Source of the DNA: an uncultured Clostridia bacterium
GTDB lineage: Bacteria; Bacillota; Clostridia; Christensenellales; UBA3700
Assembly: GCA_948471525.1 (NCBI GenBank)
Contig: CAOKSY010000008.1
Location: forward strand, 1-64,000
Direction of reading: 5' to 3'
DNA length: 64,000 nt
This document shows, one piece after another, positions 27,962-37,674 of the stretch. The position numbers and the translations under genes are program-made. The notes beneath the pieces were generated by a model. It made no database searches and was not told where the DNA came from. It worked only from the letters and a program-made list of their open reading frames with translations. Every line of letters starts with the position of its first letter. The stretch's first letter is position 1.

Positions 27962-28753
27962 ATGAACACACTCTTACAAATGCGAAAGGTCGGCTTGACC
28001 TACCATACTCTCAAAAACGAAACCGTTGCGATCAAAGATCTGTCTTTGGAAAGTTACGAGGGCGAACTGTTGGGTATAGTAGGTCCGAGCGGATGCGGAA
28101 AGACGACGATACTCTCTCTTTTGTCGGGAATACTCACACCCTCTCAGGGCGAAGTCTTACTCAACGGCGAAAGGGCGAACTGTCAATCGGGACTTACGGG
28201 ATATATGTTGCAAAAAGACGAACTGCTGCCTTGGCGCAGTATTATGAGCAACGTCCTGTTGGGACTGGAGATAAAAAAGCGCAAGACTCCCGACAAGGAG
28301 AAATACGCTGAAGAATTGCTCAAAAAATACAATCTTTACGACTTTAAAGACTTCTACCCCAATCAACTTTCGGGCGGAATGAAACAGCGGGTCGCTTTGA
28401 TAAGGACGCTCGTTCTCGAACCCAAACTTTTGCTTTTGGACGAACCCTTTTCGGCGTTGGACTTTCAGACGAGGCTCAACGTCGTCGAGGACGTATACGG
28501 TATACTCAAGAGCGAGGGCAAGAGCGCGGTATTCGTCACTCACGACATCAGCGAAGCAATATCGATGTGCGACAGAGTCGCCGTGCTTTCGCAAAGACCC
28601 AGCACGGTCAAAGAGATGATAGACCTGACTCCGCTCGGGCACTGCACTCCGCTCGAGAGGCGCGAACATCCGCGTTTCGGCGAATACTTCGACCGTATAT
28701 GGAGCAACCTGCAAACTACCAAGGAGAAAAGCGATGAAACACAAACGACTTAA
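27962..28753 (+). CDS. ABC transporter ATP-binding protein (SsuB/TauB-like)
   Basis: A 263-aa ABC ATPase with Walker A GPSGCGKTT (about residues 42-50), the Q-loop around MLQKDELLPWRS, the signature LSGGMKQR, Walker B LLLLDEPFSALD and an H-loop His in FVTHDISEA. The length and the LPWRS motif after the Q-loop are typical of nitrate/sulfonate/taurine importers. It lies 17 bases after the binding-protein gene and overlaps the permease gene by 20 bases, so the three are cotranscribed. It powers import at the inner face of the membrane. Confidence 0.94.
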   Translation: MNTLLQMRKVGLTYHTLKNETVAIKDLSLESYEGELLGIVGPSGCGKTTILSLLSGILTPSQGEVLLNGERANCQSGLTGYMLQKDELLPWRSIMSNVLLGLEIKKRKTPDKEKYAEELLKKYNLYDFKDFYPNQLSGGMKQRVALIRTLVLEPKLLLLDEPFSALDFQTRLNVVEDVYGILKSEGKSAVFVTHDISEAISMCDRVAVLSQRPSTVKEMIDLTPLGHCTPLERREHPRFGEYFDRIWSNLQTTKEKSDETQTT

Positions 28754-29570
28754 AAAAGATCTTACGAAGACCTACTCTCCCGAGCATATCGGATACTTAA
28801 AGAAACAGCGCAAAAAAAGCGTTGCGATCACGCTTTCGAGAGTGGGACTTCTCTTGATTTTTCTGTTATTATGGGAACTTCTCGCGAGGTTTAACGTTAT
28901 CGACAGTTTTATATCGTCCAGTCCGTCGAAAATGGCGGTTTGTTTTGTCGAACTCGTCAAAGGCGGAGAACTGGCAAAGCACGTCGGCATCACGCTGGGA
29001 GAGACGGTCGCCAGCTTTTTTATTGCGACCGTACTGGGCACGCTGATAGCGATACTGCTGTGGTGGTGCGAAGGGATAAGAAAGGTACTGGAGCCTTATA
29101 TAGTCATCCTCAACGCGCTGCCCAAGATCGCGCTCGGACCTATCATAATAATCTGGATGGGTACCGGTCAGTCGGCGATAATCACTATGGCTCTGGCAAT
29201 ATCGCTTTTTGTGACGATACTCGGCACACTGAGCGGTTTTCTAAGCGTGGAAAAAAGCAAACTTATGCTTATGCAGACGCTGGGCGCAAGCAAATGGCAG
29301 ACGCTGACAAAACTCGTCCTGCCCTCAAATATACCCAACATAATCGACGCTCTCAAGATCAACGTCGGAATGTGCTGGGTAGGAACTATCATGGGCGAAT
29401 ATCTGGTATCGCGCGCAGGCTTGGGATATCTCATAATCTACGGCGGTCAGGTCTTCAAACTCGATCTGGTAATGACCAGTACCGTCATACTCTGCTTCCT
29501 TGCGGGAATAATGTACTATCTGGTCGCGTTGCTGCAAAAATTCGTCAGCAAAAAACTCAATATAGAATAA
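28734..29570 (+). CDS. ABC transporter permease (SsuC/TauC-like)
   Basis: A 278-aa permease with about six membrane segments and the BPD_transp_1 EAA-type motif around TLGASKWQTLTKLVLPSNIPNIIDALKI. A long basic N-terminus (HKRLKKDLTKTY...) precedes the first membrane segment. ATG 28734 has an AAGGAG site inside the ATPase gene. It completes the importer formed with the lipoprotein and ATPase upstream. It ends at a terminator shared with the convergent YkvI-like gene. Substrate not assignable from sequence alone. Confidence 0.92.
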   Translation: MKHKRLKKDLTKTYSPEHIGYLKKQRKKSVAITLSRVGLLLIFLLLWELLARFNVIDSFISSSPSKMAVCFVELVKGGELAKHVGITLGETVASFFIATVLGTLIAILLWWCEGIRKVLEPYIVILNALPKIALGPIIIIWMGTGQSAIITMALAISLFVTILGTLSGFLSVEKSKLMLMQTLGASKWQTLTKLVLPSNIPNIIDALKINVGMCWVGTIMGEYLVSRAGLGYLIIYGGQVFKLDLVMTSTVILCFLAGIMYYLVALLQKFVSKKLNIE

Positions 29571-29602
29571 CCCCGTCGCTCTTTTGCGGCGTGAATATAT
29601 AT

Positions 29603-29636
29603 TGCTTTCCGCGGTCTTCCGCGGGAAGCGCTTTTA
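29603..29636. terminator. Terminator between convergent genes
   Basis: The GC-rich stem GCTT(T)CCGCGG/CCGCGGGAAGC is followed by GCTTTTA. It lies 30 bases after the permease stop and reaches the last codon of the convergent transporter gene. Confidence 0.65.
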
Positions 29637-30767
29637 TATCCGAGTATCTTCTTTCCTCTTTCTTCGCGCTCGCTTTCCGCCCCTCATTATCTTTTTAATC
29701 TGTCTCACAAACGCGCCTCCGACCTGAGGATAACGCACTGCGCGTCTCTCCGCCAAATCTATATTCTCAGACGCTTTTTCCGCGACTTCTCGCCCTTGCC
29801 TTTTTCTCCCGTCTTTTATTGCCGGAACTATCGGCAACGCAAGCGTAAACAGAGTATATCCAATGCCCGCGTACCCTATTATAGGATAGCAGTACGCGAC
29901 CAGCGTATAGAAATCGAATTTCAGCGAAATCAACGTAAATACGCACAGCATCGCCACGCTGAAACATCTCGGTATCTTTACGCTTGAATTCTCCTGACAT
30001 ATCAGCTTAGCGCAGCCGATAAGAGTGCTGAATATCGCGAGATAAATTATCAGACCGCTCACAGACTTCATATAATGCAGTTTTGAAAACTCGAATATCG
30101 GCATTGAAAAATTCTTAAAATCCACCGACACCGAATAGACGAGCGCTATCGATATCGCAAAGAATACCGCCGTTACCGCGCCTATAAAAGCTATTTGTTT
30201 AGGCGAAAAATCCTCTTCCTGTTCCGCAATTATATACCCGCCCATCATTATGTTCATACCGCAATAACCCAGCGTGTCGAAAGCCGAAAACCCTCCGTAC
30301 AGCGCAAAGTCTCTCTGCGACGAAAGCACGAAAAGAAGCGTCATTATCATGGGTACTATCACCGCGTTAAGTTTTCTCATCACGTTCATTTCGCATACGC
30401 CCAGCACGCTGACGAATACGCCGGTCCAAAGTCCCGCGTTCTTTATTCCGTAACAGTTCTCTATTATCTCCTCGCAACCGCTTACCATACATACAAAGCT
30501 GACAAGCGTGCACAGCCACAGTACGGTTTTGATGAGTCCGTAAAGCAAAGCGACGGCTTTATTTTTGCTGTATTTCATTCTGCGATAGCTTTTTGCGGCG
30601 CACAGAAACAGCGCGCACAGCGCGCCCATCAGCAAGCCGGCGACTATACCGCTCGCAACGCCGCTGTCGCCGAAATACAGCATCACTTCTCTGCCGGTCG
30701 CAAATCCCGCGCCTATTATCGCGCCGATATATATAAACGATATCTGAAGACATTTGAATATTTTCAT
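29634..30767 (-). CDS. YkvI-like membrane transporter
   Basis: A 377-aa protein with about ten membrane segments. The start FIYIGAIIGAGFATGREVMLYF matches the conserved first segment of the YkvI family (COG3949), related to the amino-acid/sodium symporter superfamily with a broken first helix (GAGFATGRE). Substrate unknown; branched-chain or other amino acids are often suggested for relatives. ATG 30767 is preferred to a TTG start at 30791, although neither has a strong ribosome binding site. The C-terminal 50 residues are unusually basic and hydrophilic. Confidence 0.8.
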   Translation of the reverse strand: MKIFKCLQISFIYIGAIIGAGFATGREVMLYFGDSGVASGIVAGLLMGALCALFLCAAKSYRRMKYSKNKAVALLYGLIKTVLWLCTLVSFVCMVSGCEEIIENCYGIKNAGLWTGVFVSVLGVCEMNVMRKLNAVIVPMIMTLLFVLSSQRDFALYGGFSAFDTLGYCGMNIMMGGYIIAEQEEDFSPKQIAFIGAVTAVFFAISIALVYSVSVDFKNFSMPIFEFSKLHYMKSVSGLIIYLAIFSTLIGCAKLICQENSSVKIPRCFSVAMLCVFTLISLKFDFYTLVAYCYPIIGYAGIGYTLFTLALPIVPAIKDGRKRQGREVAEKASENIDLAERRAVRYPQVGGAFVRQIKKIMRGGKRARRKRKEDTRI

Positions 30768-30889
30768 AGTATAGACTATGCCGCGACGCAATGCGTTATT
30801 CGCAGCCGCGTCGAGAAGACCGCTCTGCCTTTCCCCGTATCCCGACGTATGCCGCCGTTACAAAAAAGGACGGCGGACCGTCCTCTTTC

Positions 30890-32701
30890 TCAATAACACA
30901 CTCTCATACTTTCCAACACCGTCGCTATTTTCGCGAGCTTGTTTTGATTGACTCCGTCCTGCATCGACGCATTATAGAAAGCGTCTCTAAACGGCTCCAT
31001 ATCGTTTATGATCTCTCTGTTAAGTCTCTCCTTCGGTATCCTCTCTCCTGTAAGATATCTCAAGAAGAATATGTATACCGTATACGCTTTTATACCTTTA
31101 TATTTATCCCAATCCACCGCATTGTACACTTTTTTCGTTTCCAAATAAAGCCTGCGCAAATTGTCCCCGTTGGCTTCAAAAGCGACAAAACAGTGCGAGA
31201 GGAAGATTGCCACCCCGTACTTGACCTGCTCATTGTTACCCTTCAGCTCGAGTATAAGATTTTCTCTCAGTTCTCCGTTGAAGAAGACGTATTTTTTCCC
31301 GCTGTACATAAGGTAATTGGCAAAACATATAGCGCGGTTGATAGCGCCTTCTTCGTAGTTGACGGCGTATCTTAAGATTTCGCTCCTTGCCGGCAAAAGT
31401 CCTTGTTTATACAGTTTGTTGATATTTTCCGACAAATTTTTCACGTCTACGTCCATATCAGACATCGCAATGCCGAACGCGCCGAGTTTTTCGTTTATGC
31501 AGAGTCTTTTATTCTCGCCGTCTTTTAAAGGTCTCGTCATCTTTTCCATCAATATCTGCACGCAAAGATCGAAGTGTTCTTTATCGAGATAACTGCTGAA
31601 CGATCTGATTTTTGGGTACATCGCCTTGAGTCTTTTCAGACCTTCTCTATAGATTTGCGGATATTCCAAATAATATTTGGCTTTACTGAATTGTCCGTAG
31701 ATCGCGACCGATCTCTTCCAACATTTTTCCGCTTCCTCTCCTTCTCCGTCGCTCTCGTGTACGCATCCTTCGAGACATAGCCTTTCGTCGCTTTCTCTCA
31801 GTTTGCTCAGCGGATTGTCCTCGATTAATTTCTCCCAGAATTTTCTGTCGCCGAACGTCTCGGAATATGCAAAAAAGTCCGTCATATGATCTATCTCATA
31901 ACCTTTGAGCGTAAGCAGATAATCTCTTAAGCGATTGAATTCTTCTTCGCGTTTTTCCAATTTCAATCCGACCATTATCTGCAGCATTTCGCTCATATAC
32001 AAGTCGTCTTTAAAGAAGAATTCGCATTCCGCGTACGCCTTCATCCAATCGCCCATCGCGGCGTAGACGGCGACGTAAGACTGCTTGCACAGCATAAGAG
32101 TATCTTTTTTCAAAAATTTGAGATTTATGCTGTTCAGCACGTCCAAAGCCTCTTCCGCTTTTCCGTTCTTGAGCAGCAGTCTCGCCTCGTTGTCTTTATT
32201 AAACGCGCCGTAATCGTTGTCGAAATGCTTGAATATCATTTTGCCGTTTTTATAATACTCTACCCATCCGTCTTTATATTCGACGTTAACGTCTTTTCTG
32301 CGCATTTCGGGGTTATCGGTCGGATCGGCCAGTTCGCTTTCGTCGACGTTTTCCACAAACCACGCGTTGTCGTCGGGAAACAGCGACTTGACCGCCATTA
32401 TCGTCTCGCTCAATCCTATGTAATCGTTGTATTTCATAGAACAGTGCTGAAGCAGCGTGAGCGCGTTTTTCAGCTCATACTCTTCGAGCACAAGCTGTCT
32501 GCACAGATTTGCGGCGAGATCATAGTCTTCTCTCGAATAGTAAAAATACGCGAGATAGAGCTTTCTCTTCGCCATTTCCTCTTCGTCGTCAACTTCGTTT
32601 AGGGAAAAAAGCAGCCGTCTTGCCACGCCTTCGTCTACCCCGTCTCTCCAAAGTTTGCCCAACGTATAACCGTCAATGTTTTGGGGGAACTTAATTTCCA
32701 T
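30890..32701 (-). CDS. Large helical-repeat protein of unknown function
   Basis: A 603-aa soluble protein with no signal peptide. The N-terminal 130 residues (for example KLYLAYFYYSREDYDLAANL) and the middle read like irregular tetratricopeptide-type helix pairs. The rest is helical and rich in Glu, Lys, Tyr and Leu. No domain recognised beyond this. The ATG at 32701 overlaps the end of hslO by 11 bases and has an AAAGGA site within it, so the two are translated together. It may assist in stress response or protein quality control by association with Hsp33, but that is positional inference. Confidence 0.65.
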   Translation of the reverse strand: MEIKFPQNIDGYTLGKLWRDGVDEGVARRLLFSLNEVDDEEEMAKRKLYLAYFYYSREDYDLAANLCRQLVLEEYELKNALTLLQHCSMKYNDYIGLSETIMAVKSLFPDDNAWFVENVDESELADPTDNPEMRRKDVNVEYKDGWVEYYKNGKMIFKHFDNDYGAFNKDNEARLLLKNGKAEEALDVLNSINLKFLKKDTLMLCKQSYVAVYAAMGDWMKAYAECEFFFKDDLYMSEMLQIMVGLKLEKREEEFNRLRDYLLTLKGYEIDHMTDFFAYSETFGDRKFWEKLIEDNPLSKLRESDERLCLEGCVHESDGEGEEAEKCWKRSVAIYGQFSKAKYYLEYPQIYREGLKRLKAMYPKIRSFSSYLDKEHFDLCVQILMEKMTRPLKDGENKRLCINEKLGAFGIAMSDMDVDVKNLSENINKLYKQGLLPARSEILRYAVNYEEGAINRAICFANYLMYSGKKYVFFNGELRENLILELKGNNEQVKYGVAIFLSHCFVAFEANGDNLRRLYLETKKVYNAVDWDKYKGIKAYTVYIFFLRYLTGERIPKERLNREIINDMEPFRDAFYNASMQDGVNQNKLAKIATVLESMRVCY

Positions 32702-33542
32702 CGAACAATCCTTTTACGTCTTCTGTCTCAAAGACGTACTTCTTATTGCAAAATTCGCAACCCACCTCTATCGCGCCTCTTGTTTTGATTATCGCCAGCA
32801 ATTCTTCCTTGCCGAGCGCAATCAGCATCTCTTCTATCCTCTCTCTCGAACACGAACAAACGTAGTCCTCATAAATATCGGGCAATCTGCTTATCTCGAA
32901 ATGTCCGAAATAAAATTCCATTATTTCATCCGCGCTCTTTTCGCACAGCAACTCTCCCACGTCCGTAAAATTACGCACAATATCTTGCAATACGAATATC
33001 TCTTCTTCCGAACAGTTTGGCATAGGCTGAACTATTATTCCGCCTGCCTTAACGCACCGTCCGCCCTCGGTTTTAACTCCCAGCGCAACTGCGGAAGGCA
33101 GTTGTTCCGAAGCAGTAAAATAATATGCAAAATCTTCGTCGATATTCCCGTTTACCAACTGAGACAGCCCGTTATACGGTTCTTTGAGCCCGAAATCCTT
33201 TATGACGTTGAGCGAACCTTCCTTTCCGATAATTTCCGACACGCTCGCGTCGCGCTCGGCGCAAGCCTTGGGATTTTCTATATATCCTCTGACTTTCGCT
33301 CCGCAATCCCCGCAAAGCACGGCCTTGCCGCCCTTTCCGTTGCCGTCTATGATTATAGTGAGCTTGTTGCCTTGACCTTTAAAATTGCCGCTCATAAAAG
33401 CCGTCATGGTCAATGCCTTTCCCATGGCGCGCGCGACAGGTTGCGAAAAATTGTGAATGTCAATAGCCTTATTGACAGTATCTGTCGTATCCAATACGCT
33501 CACAATGGCTTTACCGCCGAAAAGTATTGCTCTTTTGATCAT
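32691..33542 (-). CDS. hslO: Hsp33 redox-regulated chaperone
   Basis: A 283-aa cytoplasmic chaperone. The C-terminal zinc motif is complete: CSCS followed 28 residues on by CEFC, the C-x-C...C-x2-C pattern. Cysteine oxidation there releases zinc and activates holdase function. The N-terminal domain carries family segments such as ARAMGKALTMTAFMSGNFKG. ATG 33542 has a GGAGG site; an upstream frame of ten codons is not supported. First gene of an operon with the helical-repeat protein. Normal length. Confidence 0.93.
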   Translation of the reverse strand: MIKRAILFGGKAIVSVLDTTDTVNKAIDIHNFSQPVARAMGKALTMTAFMSGNFKGQGNKLTIIIDGNGKGGKAVLCGDCGAKVRGYIENPKACAERDASVSEIIGKEGSLNVIKDFGLKEPYNGLSQLVNGNIDEDFAYYFTASEQLPSAVALGVKTEGGRCVKAGGIIVQPMPNCSEEEIFVLQDIVRNFTDVGELLCEKSADEIMEFYFGHFEISRLPDIYEDYVCSCSRERIEEMLIALGKEELLAIIKTRGAIEVGCEFCNKKYVFETEDVKGLFDGN

Positions 33543-33647
33543 ATTTCCTCCGCCGCATCGTACGGCAAACAAGTGTATAAAATATTTATAATCTTAAATA
33601 TCGGAAAATAAAATTATAAAATACCGTTATCCAGATCTATAAATTAC

Positions 33648-34358
33648 TTATAAGGAAGTCGCCGCAAAAAGCAATCTTTTGGACTTTTCGCAAACGTCCG
33701 AATAATTTTCTCCGTCGTATATCTCATACTCCCAGCCGCTCAACGCGTCTTCGAGTTCTTCAGCAGTGTGTATATACTGACTGTGGCTTTCGCCTATTCT
33801 TCTATAATTGTCCCCTTCTATCCTTTCAAAAAAATCTATTTCCATATCCACGCGATCGCCCTGGATATCGTTTAACCAAATATAAGTCACGTCGTCGTAA
33901 TCTTCGCAAAAAAGATTATCCGCGATCACGCGCCTGAGTTTATATTCCGAAGACACGTCAAATATAAATCTGCCGCCTTTTTTCAAGAATGTCTTCACTC
34001 TGGCAAAGAAGTCTTTCAACTTGTCCTTGGGTATATAATTTACTCCGTCGCAGGCGCAAATTATAAAATCGACCTTATGCGCGAGTTCAAACTCCGTCAT
34101 ATCCTGCAGTACCCACTTTACGCAGACGCCCTCTTTTTTCGCCTTGACGGTAGCCTCGTTGAGCATTTCGCCGCTTATGTCTATCCCGCACATTTTCCTG
34201 CCGAGTTTTGCCAAAGCTATAGTCATCGCTCCCGATCCGCAAGCGAGATCTACGCCCTCTCCGACGAGCCAATCCTCGACAAACCTCAAATAACCTTCAT
34301 AATCGAAGTCTCCCATCAGCCTGTCGTAATACTTTGCAAGGACACTGTACGCGCTCAT
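33648..34358 (-). CDS. Class I SAM-dependent methyltransferase
   Basis: A 236-aa methyltransferase. Motif I is VDLACGSGAMTIALAKLG (about residues 36-53), with GIDISGEML as the acidic motif II and LQDMTEFEL after it, followed by DFIICACDGVNYI. It opens AYSVLAKYYDRLMGDFDYEGY, the usual beginning of the small YqeM/UbiE-like stand-alone methyltransferases. Substrate unknown. The start overlaps the stop of the upstream membrane protein gene as ATGA, so the two are coupled. Confidence 0.88.
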   Translation of the reverse strand: MSAYSVLAKYYDRLMGDFDYEGYLRFVEDWLVGEGVDLACGSGAMTIALAKLGRKMCGIDISGEMLNEATVKAKKEGVCVKWVLQDMTEFELAHKVDFIICACDGVNYIPKDKLKDFFARVKTFLKKGGRFIFDVSSEYKLRRVIADNLFCEDYDDVTYIWLNDIQGDRVDMEIDFFERIEGDNYRRIGESHSQYIHTAEELEDALSGWEYEIYDGENYSDVCEKSKRLLFAATSL

Positions 34359-35347
34359 CTCTTCCTTTTATTATTCGGTCTCGAGGAATTCTGTTTTTGT
34401 TTTTTACGCGCCTTGTTCTGTTTTTCCTGTTCCTTCATCTGTATCTTCATATTCTCTTCGTACATAAAACCGATTATATTATCACACGCATACTGACCGA
34501 AAGCAAGATTGAAGACCGCAAGCGCGCTGAAACCTATCAAAGCCATTATCACGAGTATAAATACTCCTATAAAGCTTACGAAAGACAGCGCCATCGCGCC
34601 TGTAAAGAACAATGTCACCATAAGAGTAGGCAATATCATCATCAGCACAAGTACACATGTATTTTTTATATACTCGGACATCTTATACTTATAGCACACG
34701 TACATAGAGTTGCCTATCATCATATACATAGCGCTGAGCAATGCGAGCAAGCCCGTCGCCACGACAAGCACCCACCAACCCGCGTTCGCGCTTCCGTTGA
34801 CGGCGTTGCCTTTCAAAATCATAATAAGACCGCAGGCAAAACCCGTCGCCAACGCGCCCAGCCAAGCAAACGACAGCATATATTTATACCAATGCGCCTT
34901 TATGCCTCTGAAGAAATGCTTAAAAACCTTGACTTTTGTCTTCCACAGCATATTTCTGCAGCAGTAAAAGAGTCCCGACGCAAACAGACCGAACAAAAGA
35001 CATGTCGGAAAGATCGTCAGTCCGTAGACCTTGAGTCTCACGTCGTATATATTCGCAAGCGCCGCGACGGTATCGTCCCGCACCCCGAATCCGATGCCTA
35101 TTCCGGTACTGAAATTCATACCGGCTATAGCGGCGGCTTCCTCTTGACGCTGATAATAAAGCACCATTACGATGAGAGGCACGCACGCGACTATCATTAT
35201 AAGGTTGAGAATAACGAGCTTGAGCATATTCTCCGAAATGACTCGCATCGCCTCGCCGATTCTGCCCTTATAGAAAAAATTTCTGCCTTCGGGAGAAAGA
35301 TCTCTTTTTACCGTAAGCTTCTGTGAAAGGTTGTTTGTAGTACTCAT
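34355..35347 (-). CDS. Membrane protein, YesL/DUF624-like
   Basis: A 330-aa protein with about six membrane segments and a long basic, Gln/Lys/Arg/Asn-rich cytoplasmic tail. The arrangement of an early membrane segment (NLIMIVACVPLIVMVLYY), the FFRGIKAHWYKYM segment and later helices resembles DUF624/YesL proteins, but the match is weak. ATG 35347 has a GGAG site; the frame upstream is not supported. It is divergent from the lysine operon and coupled to a methyltransferase gene. Confidence 0.65.
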   Translation of the reverse strand: MSTTNNLSQKLTVKRDLSPEGRNFFYKGRIGEAMRVISENMLKLVILNLIMIVACVPLIVMVLYYQRQEEAAAIAGMNFSTGIGIGFGVRDDTVAALANIYDVRLKVYGLTIFPTCLLFGLFASGLFYCCRNMLWKTKVKVFKHFFRGIKAHWYKYMLSFAWLGALATGFACGLIMILKGNAVNGSANAGWWVLVVATGLLALLSAMYMMIGNSMYVCYKYKMSEYIKNTCVLVLMMILPTLMVTLFFTGAMALSFVSFIGVFILVIMALIGFSALAVFNLAFGQYACDNIIGFMYEENMKIQMKEQEKQNKARKKQKQNSSRPNNKRKR

Positions 35348-35433
35348 AGCAACTCCGCATATATGATTCTTTATCATTATACCCCAATCTTTTCTATAAA
35401 TCAATAAATTTGCTCTTATTTAACAATTTTTGC

Positions 35434-35462
35434 TTTACAGCATAAAATTAATATGATATTAT
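35434..35462 (+). promoter_or_regulatory. Promoter of the lysine riboswitch operon
   Basis: TTTACA (35434-35439) and TATTAT (35457-35462) with a 17-base spacer, just ahead of the riboswitch. Confidence 0.55.
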
Positions 35463-35469
35463 ATTTTTA

Positions 35470-35640
35470 AGTTTACAGAGGCGCAGGATATATAAGTATC
35501 GGGATTGAGGCGTCAAGAAGCCCCCGAGAAAGGATATTTTGCCGAAATCGTATCATAAGTCTTGACGGATATACGGTTGGTCGCTACGGTGAATAACCCT
35601 GTGACTGTCACCTCGAGCGGGAGGTGAAGCGCTTAAACGA
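35470..35640 (+). promoter_or_regulatory. Lysine riboswitch (L-box)
   Basis: About 170 bases with the L-box conserved words in order: AGAGGCGCA, AGTA, GAAAGGATATTTTGCCGAAA, TTGGTC and CTGTGACTGTCACC. They precede a terminator at 35663-35694 and the asd-dapA-dapB genes for lysine/diaminopimelate synthesis. When lysine binds, the terminator is expected to form and cut off transcription. Identification is by conserved words and by target genes, which agree. Confidence 0.9.
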
Positions 35641-35662
35641 CAATAGTTATGATTTGTCATTG

Positions 35663-35694
35663 AACGCTTTGCTACCCCGTGCAGAGCGTTTTTT
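35663..35694 (+). terminator. Riboswitch-controlled terminator
   Basis: The stem AACGCTTTGC/GCAGAGCGTT is followed by TTTTT, about 50 bases ahead of the asd start. It is the expression platform of the lysine riboswitch. Confidence 0.85.
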
Positions 35695-35747
35695 ATCTGT
35701 AAATTATGAGAAATTAATTTTGAGTACATACTCACAAGGAGATAAAT

Positions 35748-36767
35748 ATGAAAAAATACAACGTAGCCGTCGTCGGCGCTACCGGCATGGTCGGCAACAA
35801 ATTCTTGGAAGTTCTCACCGAGAAACAACTTCCCGTCGAAAACTATTATCTTTTCGCTTCCGCAAAGAGCGCGGGCAAAGTAATAGACTTTATGGGCAAG
35901 CCCCATACCGTTATAGAGTTGACCGAAGAAAACGTAAAAGCGCACAAGGTAGACATTGCGCTGTTCAGCGCGGGCGGCTCGACGAGCGCCAAATTTGCTC
36001 CCGTATTCGCATCCTGCGGCGCGGTCGTAATAGACAATTCCAGCCAGTGGAGAATGGATCCGTCCGTTCCGTTGGTAGTCCCCGAGGTAAATCCGCAGGA
36101 CATCGACTGGAACAACGGCATTATCGCCAACCCCAACTGCTCTACCATACAGGCTATGGTAGCTCTCAAGCCTTTGTACGATAAGTACGGAATCAAGAGA
36201 GTTATCTACAGCACCTATCAAGCGGTAAGCGGCGCTGGCGTCGCAGGCTACAACGACCTGCTCGACGGTCTCAAGGCTTTCGTAAACGGAGAGGAATATT
36301 CCACTAAGAAGTTCCCCTACCAGATCGCCAACAACTGTCTCCCCCACATCGACGTTTTCCTCGACAACGGTTATACCAAGGAAGAAGAGAAGATGATCAA
36401 GGAGACCAAGAAGATCTTAGGCGACGACAAGATCAAAGTCACCGCTACTACGGTAAGAGTTCCCGTACTCAACTCTCACTCGGAATCTATCAATATTGAG
36501 TTTGAAAAACCCTGCGACAAGCAAGGCATTATCGACGCGCTCAAAGCGCAGAAAGGCGTCGTAGTTATGGACGACGTCTCCAACAACGTATATCCCATGC
36601 CCAAGGATACGACGGGTCACGACGAGGTATACGTAGGACGTATCCGTATAGACGACACGGTAGAGAGCGGCTGCAATCTGTGGGTAGTCGCCGACAACAT
36701 CCGCAAAGGCGCAGCAAGCAACGCCGTCCAGATTGCTGAATATATGATCGAAAACGGAAAGATTTGA
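35748..36767 (+). CDS. asd: Aspartate-semialdehyde dehydrogenase
   Basis: A 339-aa enzyme that reduces aspartyl phosphate to aspartate semialdehyde with NADPH, feeding lysine, threonine and methionine synthesis. The N-terminal GATGMVGNKFLEVL is the nucleotide-binding loop. The catalytic cysteine is in NPNCSTIQAM (about residue 128), and the later HIDVF and PVLNSHSESI segments are family-typical. An AAGGAG site precedes ATG 35748. First gene of the riboswitch-controlled operon, followed 14 bases later by dapA. Length is normal. Confidence 0.97.
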   Translation: MKKYNVAVVGATGMVGNKFLEVLTEKQLPVENYYLFASAKSAGKVIDFMGKPHTVIELTEENVKAHKVDIALFSAGGSTSAKFAPVFASCGAVVIDNSSQWRMDPSVPLVVPEVNPQDIDWNNGIIANPNCSTIQAMVALKPLYDKYGIKRVIYSTYQAVSGAGVAGYNDLLDGLKAFVNGEEYSTKKFPYQIANNCLPHIDVFLDNGYTKEEEKMIKETKKILGDDKIKVTATTVRVPVLNSHSESINIEFEKPCDKQGIIDALKAQKGVVVMDDVSNNVYPMPKDTTGHDEVYVGRIRIDDTVESGCNLWVVADNIRKGAASNAVQIAEYMIENGKI

Positions 36768-36781
36768 TTCGGAGAATAAAT

Positions 36782-37660
36782 ATGTTTGAAGGTACTTATA
36801 CCGCGATAATCACGCCGTTCGGCGAGACGGGAGTAGATTATCAAAGTTTTGAAAAGCTGATAGAGAGCCAGATTGCGGGCGGAATAAACGGATTGGTCTT
36901 CATAGGCACGACGGGAGAACCTGCGACAATGACGTCCGACGAAAAGCGCGAACTGCGCGCGTTCGCTCTCAGACAGGTCAACGGTCGCGTGCCCGTCATA
37001 TTCGGCACGGGTTGCAACTGCACCGCCACCGCGGTCGAAAACTCCGTTCAGGCGCAGAAAGAAGGCGCGGACGGCATTCTCGTCGTATCTCCCTATTACA
37101 ACAAATGCACGCAGGAAGGACTGTATCTGCATTACAAGGCTATCGCCGACAAATGCTCCCTTCCTATGATAATCTACAACGTGCCGGGCAGAACGGGAGT
37201 CAACATACTCCCCGAGACGGCAGGCAGGCTTGCGCGCTCCATCCCGTCTATCGTGGGCATAAAAGAAGCGTGCGGAAATCTCGAGCAGATCGCCGAGACT
37301 GCAAAAGCGATTGCCGGCACGCAACTTCAGCTTATGAGCGGCGACGACAAGTTGGCGGTGGACATAGCCCGTCTGGGCGGCACTACCCTGATCTCCGTCG
37401 CGAGCAACGCTCTTCCTTCGGAGTTTTCACGTTTGATGGCGTTCGCGGGCAACGGCGAATTCGACAAGGCAGACGCTCTGTACTCCAAGTACGACAGGTT
37501 TGTTGACTTGCTTTTCAGCGAAGTCAATCCCATTCCGATCAAATATGCGTGCGCTCAACTCGGTCTTTGCAAAAATATCCTCCGCTTGCCGCTCACTCCT
37601 ATGAGCGAAGCCAAAGCGCAAATTCTGCGCGAGGAAATGCAGAGACTGCAAATAATCTAA
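36782..37660 (+). CDS. dapA: 4-hydroxy-tetrahydrodipicolinate synthase
   Basis: A 292-aa class I aldolase-fold enzyme that condenses pyruvate with aspartate semialdehyde. Signatures are GTTGEPATMTSDEK near residue 45, the Tyr of IYNVPGRTGVN (about 133-143), and the Schiff-base lysine in GIKEACGN (about 161). ATG 36782 has a GGAG site; the six-codon upstream extension overlaps asd and is not needed. It lies between asd and dapB, 14 bases from each. Confidence 0.97.
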   Translation: MFEGTYTAIITPFGETGVDYQSFEKLIESQIAGGINGLVFIGTTGEPATMTSDEKRELRAFALRQVNGRVPVIFGTGCNCTATAVENSVQAQKEGADGILVVSPYYNKCTQEGLYLHYKAIADKCSLPMIIYNVPGRTGVNILPETAGRLARSIPSIVGIKEACGNLEQIAETAKAIAGTQLQLMSGDDKLAVDIARLGGTTLISVASNALPSEFSRLMAFAGNGEFDKADALYSKYDRFVDLLFSEVNPIPIKYACAQLGLCKNILRLPLTPMSEAKAQILREEMQRLQII

Positions 37661-37674
37661 TAAAAGGTGTGACT